Assembly: GCF_028748105.1 (NCBI RefSeq) | Contig: NZ_CP118168.1 | Location: forward strand, 62,001 to 126,000 | Source: Entomospira nematocerorum | GTDB taxonomy: Bacteria > Spirochaetota > Spirochaetia > WRBN01 | Direction of reading: 5' to 3' | Length of the DNA: 64,000 nucleotides | Part shown: one piece after another, positions 37,080 to 46,722 of the stretch | Position numbering within the stretch: position 1 is the stretch's first letter | Layout of the letters: every line of letters begins with the position of its first letter | Notes under the pieces: model-generated | The model's database searches: none | What the model was told of the DNA's origin: nothing | The model's input: only the letters and a program-made list of their open reading frames with translations | Translations under genes and position numbers: made by a program

Positions 37080-38579
37080 ATGAATATTTTATATGATTTC
37101 ACGCGATTTATTAATAGCGATCGCTATCAATATACAGAAGCGGATATTTATGTTACAAATCAAATGCACCAATCTCCAAGCGTCTTCAACTACTTTTTTC
37201 GTAAGACTGAAGATGGTGGATTTGCTGTGGTTGTAGGAACAGAGAATGTCTTGCAACTCATAGAAATTATGAATCAAGCAGGTAGAGAAACTAAATTAAA
37301 GTACTTTTCTCCCTTCAATTTTACAGAAGAACTGATGGAAGCTCTCCTATCCATGGAGTTCCATGGAGACGTGGATGCGATGCAAGAAGGAGAACTTGCA
37401 TTTCCCAACGAGCCTGTATTGACAATGATAGATGATCTTCTTCCTGCTAAGGTTATAGAGACACCTCTATTAAATACTTACAACTATCAAATGGCAATTG
37501 CCAGTAAGGCGAGTCGTATCTCACGTGCAGCTGGAGATATCCCAGTCCTCGCATTTGGGCCGCGTCGTGCACACGGGTTTGATGCTGCCGTGTTAGGGAC
37601 AAAAGCTGCTTTAATTGGAGGATGTTCACTGCACTCCTCCATGGGTACAGAATACCTGTATAATATAAAGTCTATTGGATCGATGTCGCACTCCTTTATA
37701 CAGAGTTTTGGTGTTGGATCTGAAGCAGAATATAAAGCTTTTGTAACCTTTATTCACCGGTTACAATCAAACAATGCGACGTCTATTTTTCTCCTAATAG
37801 ACACCTATGACACACTTCGTTCTGGATTAAAAAATGCAATAAAGGCATTTCAGTACTGTGGTATCAGCAATGACTTTAATGGCTCATTCGGTATCCGCCT
37901 AGACTCTGGCGATCTTGCTTACTTTAGTAAAATATGTCGTCAGGAGCTGAATCAAGTAGGATTCACTAATGCAAAAATTCTCCTAACTAATAGTCTTAAT
38001 GAATATTTGATTAGTGAACTCAAACAACAAGGTGCTCCTTTTGATCTAGTTGGTGTAGGTGATGCCTTAGCAACAAGTAAAGATAATCCATGCTTTGGTG
38101 GAGTATACAAGTTAGTAGAGGTTAATCATAACCCGGTGATTAAGTTATCTAATGATGCCATCAAAATTACCACCCCATCATATAAACATGTCTATCGTAT
38201 TTATCAACACGGTGAAGCTAGAGCCGATCTGATTACACTTGCTCACAATGATCCCGATGTCATAAAACTCTTGGCAGGAGAAGAAATTTCTATCACTTCG
38301 GAAGAGGATCGATTCAAACAAACAACTTTCCCCGCAAAAAGTTACACGGTGGAACAACTAACAAAACCCATGATACGAGCTGGAGAGTTGACTGATTATG
38401 GAAAACTACAGCATGATATTCATCGTAGTCGTTCTTACTATAAACAACGTCTTCAAACATTCAGTCCAGAGCGAACTCGAATTATTAATCCTCATCACTA
38501 TAAGGTAAATCTATCCCAGGCACTCTATGAGCAGAAATATAAACTGATTCAACAACTCAAAAATGAGATTCAATCATGA
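37080..38579 (+). CDS. pncB: Nicotinate phosphoribosyltransferase
   Basis: A 499-residue enzyme that makes nicotinate mononucleotide from nicotinate and PRPP, entering the Preiss-Handler route to NAD. Family blocks seen are FNYFFRKTEDGGFAVV near the start, FGPRRAHGFDAA, the GGCSLHSSMGTEY segment with the regulatory His region, and IRLDSGDLAYFSK. Length is that of the long bacterial form. Its ATG lacks a close ribosome site. It overlaps the next gene by ATGA. No de novo nadABC genes are in the window. Confidence 0.94.
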   Translation: MNILYDFTRFINSDRYQYTEADIYVTNQMHQSPSVFNYFFRKTEDGGFAVVVGTENVLQLIEIMNQAGRETKLKYFSPFNFTEELMEALLSMEFHGDVDAMQEGELAFPNEPVLTMIDDLLPAKVIETPLLNTYNYQMAIASKASRISRAAGDIPVLAFGPRRAHGFDAAVLGTKAALIGGCSLHSSMGTEYLYNIKSIGSMSHSFIQSFGVGSEAEYKAFVTFIHRLQSNNATSIFLLIDTYDTLRSGLKNAIKAFQYCGISNDFNGSFGIRLDSGDLAYFSKICRQELNQVGFTNAKILLTNSLNEYLISELKQQGAPFDLVGVGDALATSKDNPCFGGVYKLVEVNHNPVIKLSNDAIKITTPSYKHVYRIYQHGEARADLITLAHNDPDVIKLLAGEEISITSEEDRFKQTTFPAKSYTVEQLTKPMIRAGELTDYGKLQHDIHRSRSYYKQRLQTFSPERTRIINPHHYKVNLSQALYEQKYKLIQQLKNEIQS

Positions 38580-39097
38580 AAAAAGAGTCCCGTACCTTAC
38601 GTAGCCAAAATCCGTTTGTTTTATGGATTAGTCATATTAATTTCAAGATTCTTATTACCGCTAGTAGCATCGTAATTATTCTTGCTTTAATAAGTTACTA
38701 TAATCCTCTTCAGTTTAAGAAGGATTCCGGCTACACCAGCTTTGGAAATTATGATTATCAAAGAATTCCCTCTACTGCAAATAAAGATAATTATTATTAT
38801 ATATACATTGAGGCAAGTCAATTTGGCTATATGCGTGCACGTCGAGCAAGTAAAATCGCTGCAGCAGATCTTGCATCACGCTTAGGTTATAGTGATGCCT
38901 CACTCTTAACGGTGAAGAAAAAAAATCCTCCTGATAAACCAGCCATCATTATAGCAAAGGTGTATCTCTATGAATCTCGACGTGACAATCCCCCACCCCG
39001 CTTCAAGCCTAAATTTAATGCCAAGCAATTCATTGATAAAGAGAGATATCCCATCTTTTTAGAAAACCTCAACATAGAGGAGTTGCAAAACTACTAA
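38576..39097 (+). CDS. Single-pass membrane protein of unknown function
   Basis: A 173-residue protein with a basic N-terminus, one membrane helix (about residues 25-43) and an extracytoplasmic domain rich in Tyr, Lys and Asn. A segment YIYIEASQFGYMRARRASKIAAADLASRLGY resembles a small alpha/beta fold, but no family is recognised. The ATG overlaps the pncB stop by 4 bases, so translation is coupled. Its stop is 3 bases before the gatB promoter. Confidence 0.65.
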   Translation: MKKESRTLRSQNPFVLWISHINFKILITASSIVIILALISYYNPLQFKKDSGYTSFGNYDYQRIPSTANKDNYYYIYIEASQFGYMRARRASKIAAADLASRLGYSDASLLTVKKKNPPDKPAIIIAKVYLYESRRDNPPPRFKPKFNAKQFIDKERYPIFLENLNIEELQNY

Positions 39098-39100
39098 CCC

Positions 39101-39129
39101 TTGCATAAATCAATAAAATTAGGTAATAT
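39101..39129 (+). promoter_or_regulatory. Leaderless-type promoter of gatB
   Basis: TTGCAT (39101-39106), a 17-base spacer and TAATAT (39124-39129) end 7 bases before the ATG at 39137. The upstream in-frame TTG is the -35 itself. Confidence 0.6.
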
Positions 39130-39136
39130 AAACAAT

Positions 39137-40642
39137 ATGACAATTCCAGTATATGAAGATAAAGAGAGCGGTCTCAAGTACCAACTTATCATTGGCTTGG
39201 AGACGCACGTACAAGTGCTGAGTAAGACAAAAGCGTTCTGTCGGTGTGAAAATAGTTATGGAGGCATTCCTAATAGTCGCACCTGTCCTGTATGTATGGC
39301 ACTACCAGGAGCAATGCCAGAGGTAAATCAGCGCCTATTTGAGGCAGCTGTCCTCTGTGGTCTGACCTTTGGTAGTACAATTCGTATGGATAATCATTTT
39401 GCTCGTAAAAACTACTCCTATCCAGACCTTCCCAAGGGATTTCAAATTACACAAACGTCACCCATCTGTATGGGGGGAAGTATAAAAATTAAAAATGATA
39501 ACGCCATTAAAGAGATCCCATTAATCCAACTTCATATGGAAGAAGACGTTGGTAAAAGTCTCCAAATTGCAGATGAACAGATCGATTACTATGACTATAA
39601 TCGAGCAGGAACCCCACTCCTAGAAATTGTCAGTGCTCCTGCTATGCACTCACCAGAAGAGGCGAGTACTTATCTAACAACATTGCGAGAAATTGTTCGC
39701 TTTTTAGGAATAAGTGATGGGGAGATGGAAAATGGATCTCTTCGTTGTGATGCTAATATTAATCTAAAAATTGAGACTAAAGATGGTTGGATCACGACAC
39801 CTATTACTGAAGTGAAAAATATGAATAGTTTCCGTGCACTACGCCGCGCCATCAGTTTCGAGGCACAAAGACAACTTCAAGAATGGCTCAATAATGGTAT
39901 CACCCTTCAAAGTCACGATGCTGTCAAAACAACACGCCGCTGGGATGATGATAATAATCAAACCGTCTTTATGCGCAACAAAGGTGTTCTAGATGATTAT
40001 CGTTTCAGTCGTGAACCTGATCTACCTAATATTGCCCTTGAGCCTGATTGGATTGATAACCTAAAAGAACGTCTTGATCTCACTCCTATGGAGTATAGAG
40101 AGCAATTAATGACTAGCTATGACCTCACCGAAGATGATGCATACACTATCACATCATCTAGAGAACTACTATCATTTTATATTGAGGCAGCGAACGGTGC
40201 TATCAGTGCAAAAAAAGTGGCTAATCGTCTCTTAAGTGAATTGTTAGCTGTTCTCAAAGATCGAAACATCACCATTCAACAAAGTCCCATCTCTCCTGCT
40301 CAGTTACGTAGTCTCTGCGATCTTGTTGAAAAAAATATTATTACAAGCAAACAAAGTAAAAAAGTCTTTTTAGCGATGGTGGAGAGCTCAAAAGATCCGC
40401 AAATCTTGGTTACAGAACTAGGGTTACAACTTATCGATGATCCACAGCAAATCGAAAAGTGGGTGCATGAAGTTCTCGCAGAATCACCACAAGCTGTTAC
40501 AGATTACCACCAAGGTACTGATCATGCACTCAAATTTATGATGGGACAACTCATGAAAAAGAGTGCTGGAAAAGCACAAGCAGAAATTGCCCGCGATCTC
40601 TTTCTTCGTATATTAGGACCCATTCAAAATCCAAGGAGATAA
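39137..40642 (+). CDS. gatB: Asp-tRNA(Asn)/Glu-tRNA(Gln) amidotransferase subunit B
   Basis: A 501-residue GatB, the kinase/transamidase subunit that, with GatA and GatC, corrects mischarged Glu-tRNA(Gln) or Asp-tRNA(Asn). IGLETHVQ opens the core; zinc ligands are in CRCENSYGGIPNSRTCPVC; YSYPDLPKGFQI, LHMEEDVGKS and DYNRAGTPLLEIVS are signature blocks; the C-terminal helical and YqeY-like domains are present. The ATG at 39137 has no clear ribosome site. gatA and gatC are not adjacent, so the complex is encoded at separate loci. Confidence 0.96.
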   Translation: MTIPVYEDKESGLKYQLIIGLETHVQVLSKTKAFCRCENSYGGIPNSRTCPVCMALPGAMPEVNQRLFEAAVLCGLTFGSTIRMDNHFARKNYSYPDLPKGFQITQTSPICMGGSIKIKNDNAIKEIPLIQLHMEEDVGKSLQIADEQIDYYDYNRAGTPLLEIVSAPAMHSPEEASTYLTTLREIVRFLGISDGEMENGSLRCDANINLKIETKDGWITTPITEVKNMNSFRALRRAISFEAQRQLQEWLNNGITLQSHDAVKTTRRWDDDNNQTVFMRNKGVLDDYRFSREPDLPNIALEPDWIDNLKERLDLTPMEYREQLMTSYDLTEDDAYTITSSRELLSFYIEAANGAISAKKVANRLLSELLAVLKDRNITIQQSPISPAQLRSLCDLVEKNIITSKQSKKVFLAMVESSKDPQILVTELGLQLIDDPQQIEKWVHEVLAESPQAVTDYHQGTDHALKFMMGQLMKKSAGKAQAEIARDLFLRILGPIQNPRR

Positions 40643-40646
40643 TCTT

Positions 40647-40937
40647 ATGCAATTACCTATTACTGTTTTTCCATACGTTATTGGCTATCATGGTGAGGTT
40701 GCAATTGTTGATAAAAAATTAAAATCTCGATGCCATAATAAACCTTATCACACACTCATTGCAGAAGGACAAATTAAAGTGGCCTTCTGTCAGGCCTTCT
40801 TTCACGGGGAGTCAGCCTTACAAGAAGTTACTGAACTCTTCAATAAAACCGCTAACACTCAATACAACCTTGAGGGAATGAAGCGACTATTAGGTGTGTT
40901 TGAAATTACGCAGGCAAAAAAAATTCGATATATCTAA
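40647..40937 (+). CDS. Unknown 96-residue protein
   Basis: A small soluble protein starting with QLPITVFPYVIGYHGEVAIVDK, with a mixed beta then helical pattern and three Cys residues not arranged as a metal site. No family recognised. An ideal AAGGAG stands upstream of the ATG, and the gene fits tightly between gatB (4 bases) and leuS (38 bases), so it is expressed with translation genes. A link to tRNA aminoacylation is only a guess from context. Confidence 0.65.
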   Translation: MQLPITVFPYVIGYHGEVAIVDKKLKSRCHNKPYHTLIAEGQIKVAFCQAFFHGESALQEVTELFNKTANTQYNLEGMKRLLGVFEITQAKKIRYI

Positions 40938-40975
40938 ACATCATGCATCATGCATCGCTATGAAGGAGTCATCAT

Positions 40976-43402
40976 ATGGCACACTATCCTTTTTCAAAGA
41001 TTGAGGCTAAATGGCAAGAATACTGGCAACAGCATCAAATCTTTGCAGTTAAAGAAGATCCAAGTATTCCTGTAGAAAAACGAGCCTACGTTCTTGATAT
41101 GTTTCCATATCCAAGTGGAAATGGTTTACACGTTGGGCATCCGGAAGGATACACCGCAACAGATATTTATGTTCGATTTCTGCGTGCTAATGGTTTTAAT
41201 GTCCTACATCCAATGGGGTTTGATAGCTTTGGACTGCCTGCAGAAAATTACGCTATTAAAACAGGAACCCATCCACAAATAACAACAGAAGAAAATATTG
41301 AAACCTTCCGAAAACAAATTAAACGTTTAGGATTTTCCTATGATTGGAGTCGAGAAGTACAAACACACACACCTGACTACTATCGTTGGACACAGTGGAT
41401 CTTCCTACAACTTTACCACAAAGGACTCGCATATGAAGATTATGCTCCTATTAACTGGTGCCCTTCTTGTAAAATCGGTCTAGCAAACGAAGAAGTCTCT
41501 AGTGATGGTAAGTGTGATCGATGTGATACTCCCGTTATTAGAAAGCAGCTACGTCAATGGAAATTAAAAATTACCAAGTATGCAGAAGAACTACTTACTG
41601 ATCTCGACGATCTCGATTGGCCAGATGCTGTAAAAGCCATGCAACGAAATTGGATCGGCAAGAGTCAAGGAGCATCTATTAATTTTGCACTTAAAGACGA
41701 TGCTAACACGATAATCTCTATCTATACAACACGCCCAGAGACCTTATACGGTGTTACATATATCGTAGTAGCTCCTGAGCATCCGTTAATTGAATCCATC
41801 ACAACTGATACGCAGCGTATGGCCGTAGAGCAATATCAAGCTGCCTCCGCATTAAAAAACGATCTAGAACGTTCTGAACTTTCTAAAACAAAAAGTGGCG
41901 TCTTTAGTGGAAGTTATGTCATTCATCCACTCACCCAGCAATCAATTCCTATATGGGTTGGTGATTATGTCTTGATGAGTTATGGGACCGGAGCAGTAAT
42001 GGCAGTTCCTGCACATGATCAAAGAGACTTTGAGTTTGCTTCTATTTATAATCTTCCTATCAAAATAGTCATAAGCCCTGAAGGTGGATTAGCATTACCT
42101 CTCGAACGGGCTTTTACGGAGGATGGAGTTACTATCGAATCTGACGCTTGGAATGGTATGAATGTTGCCCTAGCCAAAGAACAAGCAATTATTGCTATAG
42201 AAAAGGCTGGTTGTGGTCATAGAAAAACAAACTATAAACTACGTGATTGGATATTTAGTCGACAGCGTTACTGGGGCGAACCCATTCCTGTTGTACATTG
42301 TGAACATTGTGGCATTGTCCCTCTCTCAGAGTCAGATTTACCTCTTGAGTTACCAAAAGTTACAAGTTATCAAACCAGTGATACCGGGGAATCACCTCTT
42401 GCGACGATGACTGATTGGCTCCATACTACCTGTCCTAAGTGTCAATCTCCCGCAAAACGTGAAACCAATACGATGCCTCAATGGGCTGGAAGCTGTTGGT
42501 ATTACCTTCGTTATATCGATCCACACAATACAGAAGTATTTATCGATAAAGAAAAAGAATCCTATTGGATGCCTGTTGATCTCTATATTGGTGGAATGGA
42601 ACACGCAGTTCTGCACCTTCTTTATGCAAGGTTTTGGCATAAAGTCCTCTATGATCTTGGATTAGTCTCTACGAAAGAGCCATTTCAACGACTCATTAAT
42701 CAGGGGATGATTCTTGGTGAAAATAATGAGAAAATGAGTAAGAGTCGTGGTAATGTTGTCAACCCTGATGATATGATCGATCAATTCGGTGCAGATACTT
42801 TGCGTCTCTATGAGATGTTTATGGGTCCACTTCAGGCAACAAAACCCTGGAGTACTCATGGAATGGTGGGAGTACATCGTTTCTTGAGTAAAGTATATGA
42901 CTACGCTCATTTACCTCGCTCAGAAGAAGAGCCACCAAAGTCGTTACAAGTAACACTCCATAAAACTATCAAAAAAGTAACGGAGGATACTCGCAACTTA
43001 GAATTCAATACAGCTATCTCACAAATGATGATCTTTATTAATGAGGCACTTCCAATAAAGATTTGCTATCAGCAACTCTTTAATCCTTTCATTATTTTAC
43101 TTGCGCCTTATGCACCACACCTCGCAGAAGAGCTATATGCTCTCCATGGAGCCACTAATAGTATCACCTTTGCACCTTGGCCAACATGGCAAGAAGAGAT
43201 GACCATCGATAGCGAAGTTACTCTTGGAGTACAAATTAATGGTAAGCTACGCGCAGAGATCACCGTCGCAAAAGATATCAGCGCCGATGATCTCGGACAA
43301 CAAGCACTAGCAATACCACGTATTCAAGAGCTTTGTGAAGGAAATAGTATTAAAAAAATTATTGCTATTCCCGGAAAAATTGTGAACATCATCATTGCAT
43401 AA
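40976..43402 (+). CDS. leuS: Leucyl-tRNA synthetase
   Basis: An 808-residue class I synthetase. The HIGH motif appears as LHVGH (residues 51-55) after FPYPSGNG, and KMSKS is at 586-590. A zinc site CPSC...CDRC is near residue 160. The editing domain has TTRPETLYGVTYIVVAPEHP, which removes mischarged products. The C-terminal anticodon and VQINGKLRAEI domains complete the bacterial form. AAGGAG lies 7 bases before the ATG. The gene ends 2 bases before the convergent DJ-1 gene. Confidence 0.98.
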   Translation: MAHYPFSKIEAKWQEYWQQHQIFAVKEDPSIPVEKRAYVLDMFPYPSGNGLHVGHPEGYTATDIYVRFLRANGFNVLHPMGFDSFGLPAENYAIKTGTHPQITTEENIETFRKQIKRLGFSYDWSREVQTHTPDYYRWTQWIFLQLYHKGLAYEDYAPINWCPSCKIGLANEEVSSDGKCDRCDTPVIRKQLRQWKLKITKYAEELLTDLDDLDWPDAVKAMQRNWIGKSQGASINFALKDDANTIISIYTTRPETLYGVTYIVVAPEHPLIESITTDTQRMAVEQYQAASALKNDLERSELSKTKSGVFSGSYVIHPLTQQSIPIWVGDYVLMSYGTGAVMAVPAHDQRDFEFASIYNLPIKIVISPEGGLALPLERAFTEDGVTIESDAWNGMNVALAKEQAIIAIEKAGCGHRKTNYKLRDWIFSRQRYWGEPIPVVHCEHCGIVPLSESDLPLELPKVTSYQTSDTGESPLATMTDWLHTTCPKCQSPAKRETNTMPQWAGSCWYYLRYIDPHNTEVFIDKEKESYWMPVDLYIGGMEHAVLHLLYARFWHKVLYDLGLVSTKEPFQRLINQGMILGENNEKMSKSRGNVVNPDDMIDQFGADTLRLYEMFMGPLQATKPWSTHGMVGVHRFLSKVYDYAHLPRSEEEPPKSLQVTLHKTIKKVTEDTRNLEFNTAISQMMIFINEALPIKICYQQLFNPFIILLAPYAPHLAEELYALHGATNSITFAPWPTWQEEMTIDSEVTLGVQINGKLRAEITVAKDISADDLGQQALAIPRIQELCEGNSIKKIIAIPGKIVNIIIA

Positions 43403-43404
43403 TC

Positions 43405-43962
43405 CTAAAGAATAAATAATGCACGAGTAAAGAGATTGTCTGCAATCTCTTTACTCAACATTTTAGTGATAATTGCATGCGTAAAAGCTGCAGTCGTTCC
43501 TGGCCCACGACTGGTAATCATATAGCCATCAATGACCACATCCTCTTCCTTGTAAAAAGATCGATGTTCTGTCTGATCACGTTGGCTGGGTGTACAAGTA
43601 AAATACTTTCCCTCAAAAAAATCTGTCTTTGACAAAACAACAGTGGGACTTGCGCAAATACCAGCAATCCACTTTTGATCTACATACGCCTGATTTAAAC
43701 ACGCGATAACAGCAGGATTTTCCGCTAAGTTCGTACTCCCTGGCATTCCACCAGGAACAATGACTGCTGCAATATCACTGTGTTGCATATCGGATAAATG
43801 AAGATCACAAATAACCTTAATTCCATGAGCTCCTTCAACCTGATTACTCTCCGAAACACTCACGAGTTTTACAGGAATATCAGCACGTCGTAAAAAATCA
43901 CAAGGAAGTAGAGCCTCTACCTCTTCGAAACCATCTGCTAATAAAATTGCGACATATCCCAT
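43405..43962 (-). CDS. DJ-1/PfpI-family protein
   Basis: A 185-residue DJ-1/ThiJ/PfpI protein. VAILLADGFEEVEAL carries the conserved Glu, AAVIVPGGMPGSTNL the oxyanion region, and GICASPTVVL the nucleophile elbow with the reactive Cys. Family members act as deglycases, redox sensors or glyoxalases, and activity here is not predictable. The ATG at 43962 is chosen because AAGGAG lies 6 bases upstream; the earlier ATG at 43980 has none. Its 3' end contains a strong hairpin on both strands. Confidence 0.9.
   Translation of the reverse strand: MGYVAILLADGFEEVEALLPCDFLRRADIPVKLVSVSESNQVEGAHGIKVICDLHLSDMQHSDIAAVIVPGGMPGSTNLAENPAVIACLNQAYVDQKWIAGICASPTVVLSKTDFFEGKYFTCTPSQRDQTEHRSFYKEEDVVIDGYMITSRGPGTTAAFTHAIITKMLSKEIADNLFTRALFIL
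43425..43456. terminator. 14-bp hairpin embedded in the DJ-1 gene 3' end
   Basis: GAGTAAAGAGATTG and CAATCTCTTTACTC pair perfectly around a TCTG loop. The hairpin lies 23 bases after the leuS stop but inside the last codons of the convergent DJ-1 gene. It probably ends leuS transcription. No long U-run follows in either direction. Confidence 0.65.
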
Positions 43963-44077
43963 TCTTATCTCCTTAACCATTGATTTTTTTTGCCTTCACG
44001 TTTATTATAACATATATTCTAAGATGATGGTATCCTAGATACCAAGCATAAAGAGACACAGGAGTGTACTACGTATT

Positions 44078-44842
44078 ATGACTTACTGTCGCCGATGTCG
44101 GATTATCATTAATTCTGAATCTACAACCCACTGCCCTTTATGTGATCAGATACTCATTCATCATGATTCTAGTGAAAACCCTGAGACACTCTTTTATGAG
44201 TGGGGTAATCTTAAAAAAGCACATGAACACCCCAGTTTCTGGCATATTCCCATGCCTATTTCTAGTAAAAAAGTTATCAATACAATTTTTGACTTTCTCA
44301 TGATGGGAGCATTTAGTGCGATTCTTATTGTCCTAACTGTTAGTATCTATGCGGGTAATCCTTATCACCTAGATATATATATTCCGATTGTAAGCCTCTT
44401 CTACAGTATTGTCATGCTTGCCATCATACGCTTCTATCGCTTCTCTCTGGGAGCACAGTGGCTCATGTTACTGAATACAGCACTATTTCTCATTGGCATT
44501 GATCTCAAAAATAAAGTTATTGAATGGTCGACCAGTAGTGGGCTTCTGATCATTTTCGGAGGAGTAGGACCATTTCTCATTCTACAGATATTATGGCGTT
44601 ATCTAAAAATTAAAGGTCTTAATATGATTGCTTTCATCTTTTTAGCGATCTCTATTGCACTCCTAAGTCTCGATGCGTCACTTAACGGAGGGGTACGCCT
44701 CCAAGGCTGGTCTCTCTTTACCTTTAGTACACTCCTTTTCTTTGCCCTCCTCTTTTTACACCTACACTATATTGCAAAAATTCGTGTTAATTTTGTTCCT
44801 ATCTTGCAAACTAAGCGTGATAAAGGAAAGGATAAGTTATAA
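44078..44842 (+). CDS. Zinc-ribbon membrane protein, DUF6320-like
   Basis: A 254-residue protein with an N-terminal double-knuckle ribbon (YCRRCRIII...HCPLCDQ), a polar linker, and six predicted membrane helices from about residue 72. From memory this matches the DUF6320 layout, which often occurs beside a condensation-fold acyltransferase, as here: the next gene starts 2 bases later. Together they suggest a membrane-associated acyl-transfer system, substrate unknown. AGGAG stands 13 bases before the ATG, a long spacing. Confidence 0.7.
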   Translation: MTYCRRCRIIINSESTTHCPLCDQILIHHDSSENPETLFYEWGNLKKAHEHPSFWHIPMPISSKKVINTIFDFLMMGAFSAILIVLTVSIYAGNPYHLDIYIPIVSLFYSIVMLAIIRFYRFSLGAQWLMLLNTALFLIGIDLKNKVIEWSTSSGLLIIFGGVGPFLILQILWRYLKIKGLNMIAFIFLAISIALLSLDASLNGGVRLQGWSLFTFSTLLFFALLFLHLHYIAKIRVNFVPILQTKRDKGKDKL

Positions 44843-44844
44843 AT

Positions 44845-46137
44845 ATGCATGAATTTAGACCATTAACCTATCAACTAGATAATACGGCTCTCATCTATCA
44901 GGCATTGGTTTCAAAAAAAGAGAGTCACTTTTTTCGTATTGCGATCAACCTTCATAAGCCTGTGGTTATCGAGCATCTACAAGAAGCTCTTCTTCGTACG
45001 CTACCACGGTACCCCATTTTTCGTACGAGCCTAAAAAGAGGTCTATTTTGGAGTTATTTAGAGGAAAATTTTCATTATCCTCGCATTCAAAAAGATAGCC
45101 AACTTGCTATGGGTCATAATATCTTGCGTAAACACGCCTACCCCTTTCGACTTGTCGTCTACGGCAATCGAATCGCTCTCGAAACAACACATCTGATCGT
45201 GGATGGACGCTCTGCTTCCCAGTTTCTACAGACAATTCTATGTGAATATGTGGCACTTCATGGGACTCTATTGACAGAGGATAAGAATATCATCAGAGCA
45301 CATACGCCTTTTGAAGAAGAGGAAATTGCTGATGCCTACAAAAGTTTATTAGTCGTACATCATGCACTACCCAAACCCAAAAAGCGTAGTGGTCAGGCAT
45401 TCAGGGAGCCTCATCGCAATAAACATCCTTTTGGCGTCAATCTGATTCAATATCGTCTTCCTCTTGATAAGACGATGTCGTTAGCCAAATCTTATGGAGT
45501 AAGCGTAACAGTATTATTAACAGCGTTCTATATTGCATCCTATCAAGATAGAATGTTTTTATTACCACCAGAACATCGATTTCGACGGCCTATTCGTGTG
45601 AATAACCCCGTGGATCTGCGTCAATTTTTTCCTAGTAAAAGTCTCCGCAATTTTATTGGATTCATTTCTCATGAAATTGATCCGCGTTTGGGAATTTTCT
45701 CCTTTAAAGAGATTCTTGAACAAGTACACCACACAATGAAACGGGATCTCATTGATAAACATTTTCACTCATTCATTGGTCAAAATCTTCGTAGTGAGCA
45801 TATTCCTTTTGTTGCATTTATTCCATTATTCATGAAGCGAATGATTCTGAAGCGTATTCATGCCAAGAGTATGAAGCAAGAGACGTCTGTTCTCTCGAAT
45901 CTTGGAAAATTTTACCTACCAGAAGATGTTGCTAATTATGTTCGTGATGTAGAATTCATCCCTGCTCCCAAATATATTAATAAGCGAGACTGTTCCGTTG
46001 TTAGCTTTAAAAATACCCTAACTCTCTCAATCTCACGCACCTGTCTACCGAATGAGTTAGAGCAATTTCTATATGAACGCCTAAAAGAAGCTGAACTCAA
46101 CCCTATTGTCAACTCATTTCATGGCTACCAAGACTAA
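44845..46137 (+). CDS. Condensation-fold (CAT-like) acyltransferase
   Basis: A 430-residue protein of the chloramphenicol-acetyltransferase/condensation/wax-ester-synthase superfamily. The active-site motif appears as HLIVDG at about residue 117 (pattern H-x-x-x-D-G). The N-terminal half and the later NNPVDLRQFFPSKSLRNFIGF match the two-lobed fold; the latter resembles the DFG-bridge region of alcohol acetyltransferase-like proteins. Likely transfers an acyl group from CoA or a carrier to an alcohol. Paired with the upstream zinc-ribbon membrane protein. The 3' end overlaps recR by 4 bases, convergently. Confidence 0.75.
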   Translation: MHEFRPLTYQLDNTALIYQALVSKKESHFFRIAINLHKPVVIEHLQEALLRTLPRYPIFRTSLKRGLFWSYLEENFHYPRIQKDSQLAMGHNILRKHAYPFRLVVYGNRIALETTHLIVDGRSASQFLQTILCEYVALHGTLLTEDKNIIRAHTPFEEEEIADAYKSLLVVHHALPKPKKRSGQAFREPHRNKHPFGVNLIQYRLPLDKTMSLAKSYGVSVTVLLTAFYIASYQDRMFLLPPEHRFRRPIRVNNPVDLRQFFPSKSLRNFIGFISHEIDPRLGIFSFKEILEQVHHTMKRDLIDKHFHSFIGQNLRSEHIPFVAFIPLFMKRMILKRIHAKSMKQETSVLSNLGKFYLPEDVANYVRDVEFIPAPKYINKRDCSVVSFKNTLTLSISRTCLPNELEQFLYERLKEAELNPIVNSFHGYQD

Positions 46138-46718
46138 AAAATGCGTCTATCCTGAAAACTCCGTGCTAAACTCTCTTTATCAGCATACTCCAAGTACGAT
46201 CCAGCACTCAGACCAGTAGCAAGACGCGTTACTTTAATCTGAAAAGGCTGTAATATTTGATCTAAATAATAGGCAGTAGCATCTCCCTCTATATTTAAAT
46301 TGGTGGCGATAATGATCTCCGCAATATTTTCGTTGGTAATACGGTTTTTTAAAGAATCAATACGTAGTTGTTCAGGACCTACACCCGTCATAGGTGATAG
46401 TGCACCACCTAAAACGTGATATCGCCCTTGAAAGATACCTAATGCCTCTATCGCAAAAATATCCATCGGACGCTCAATAACACATAAAATTTCTGCCTGT
46501 CTTCGCGTGATAGCACAATAAGGACACGCATCACTATCAAAATAGGCGCCACAAGTATCACAACTATGAATTTCTTTTGCAACTTGTTGTATCTGCGTAA
46601 TTAAATGCTCTGCAAGTTTGGGTTCCTCTAAAAGGAAATAAGCTATACGCTTTGCACTTTTTGTTCCAATACCAGGCAGTCTGCTTAACGTTAAGGTTAA
46701 ATCTAGTAATGCATGCAT
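46134..46718 (-). CDS. recR: Recombination protein RecR
   Basis: A 194-residue RecR, part of the RecFOR pathway that loads RecA at ssDNA gaps. The helix-hairpin-helix LSRLPGIGTKSAKRIAYF, the zinc-finger CDTCGAYFDSDACPYC, the Toprim block LCVIERPMDIFAIEA and RLATGLSAGSYLEYAD are all present. The ATG at 46718 (HALLDLTLTLSRLPG) fits family length; AGGA is 8 bases upstream. It starts 4 bases after the fmdB-like gene stop, so they are coupled. Confidence 0.96.
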   Translation of the reverse strand: MHALLDLTLTLSRLPGIGTKSAKRIAYFLLEEPKLAEHLITQIQQVAKEIHSCDTCGAYFDSDACPYCAITRRQAEILCVIERPMDIFAIEALGIFQGRYHVLGGALSPMTGVGPEQLRIDSLKNRITNENIAEIIIATNLNIEGDATAYYLDQILQPFQIKVTRLATGLSAGSYLEYADKESLARSFQDRRIF

Positions 46719-46722
46719 CCCA

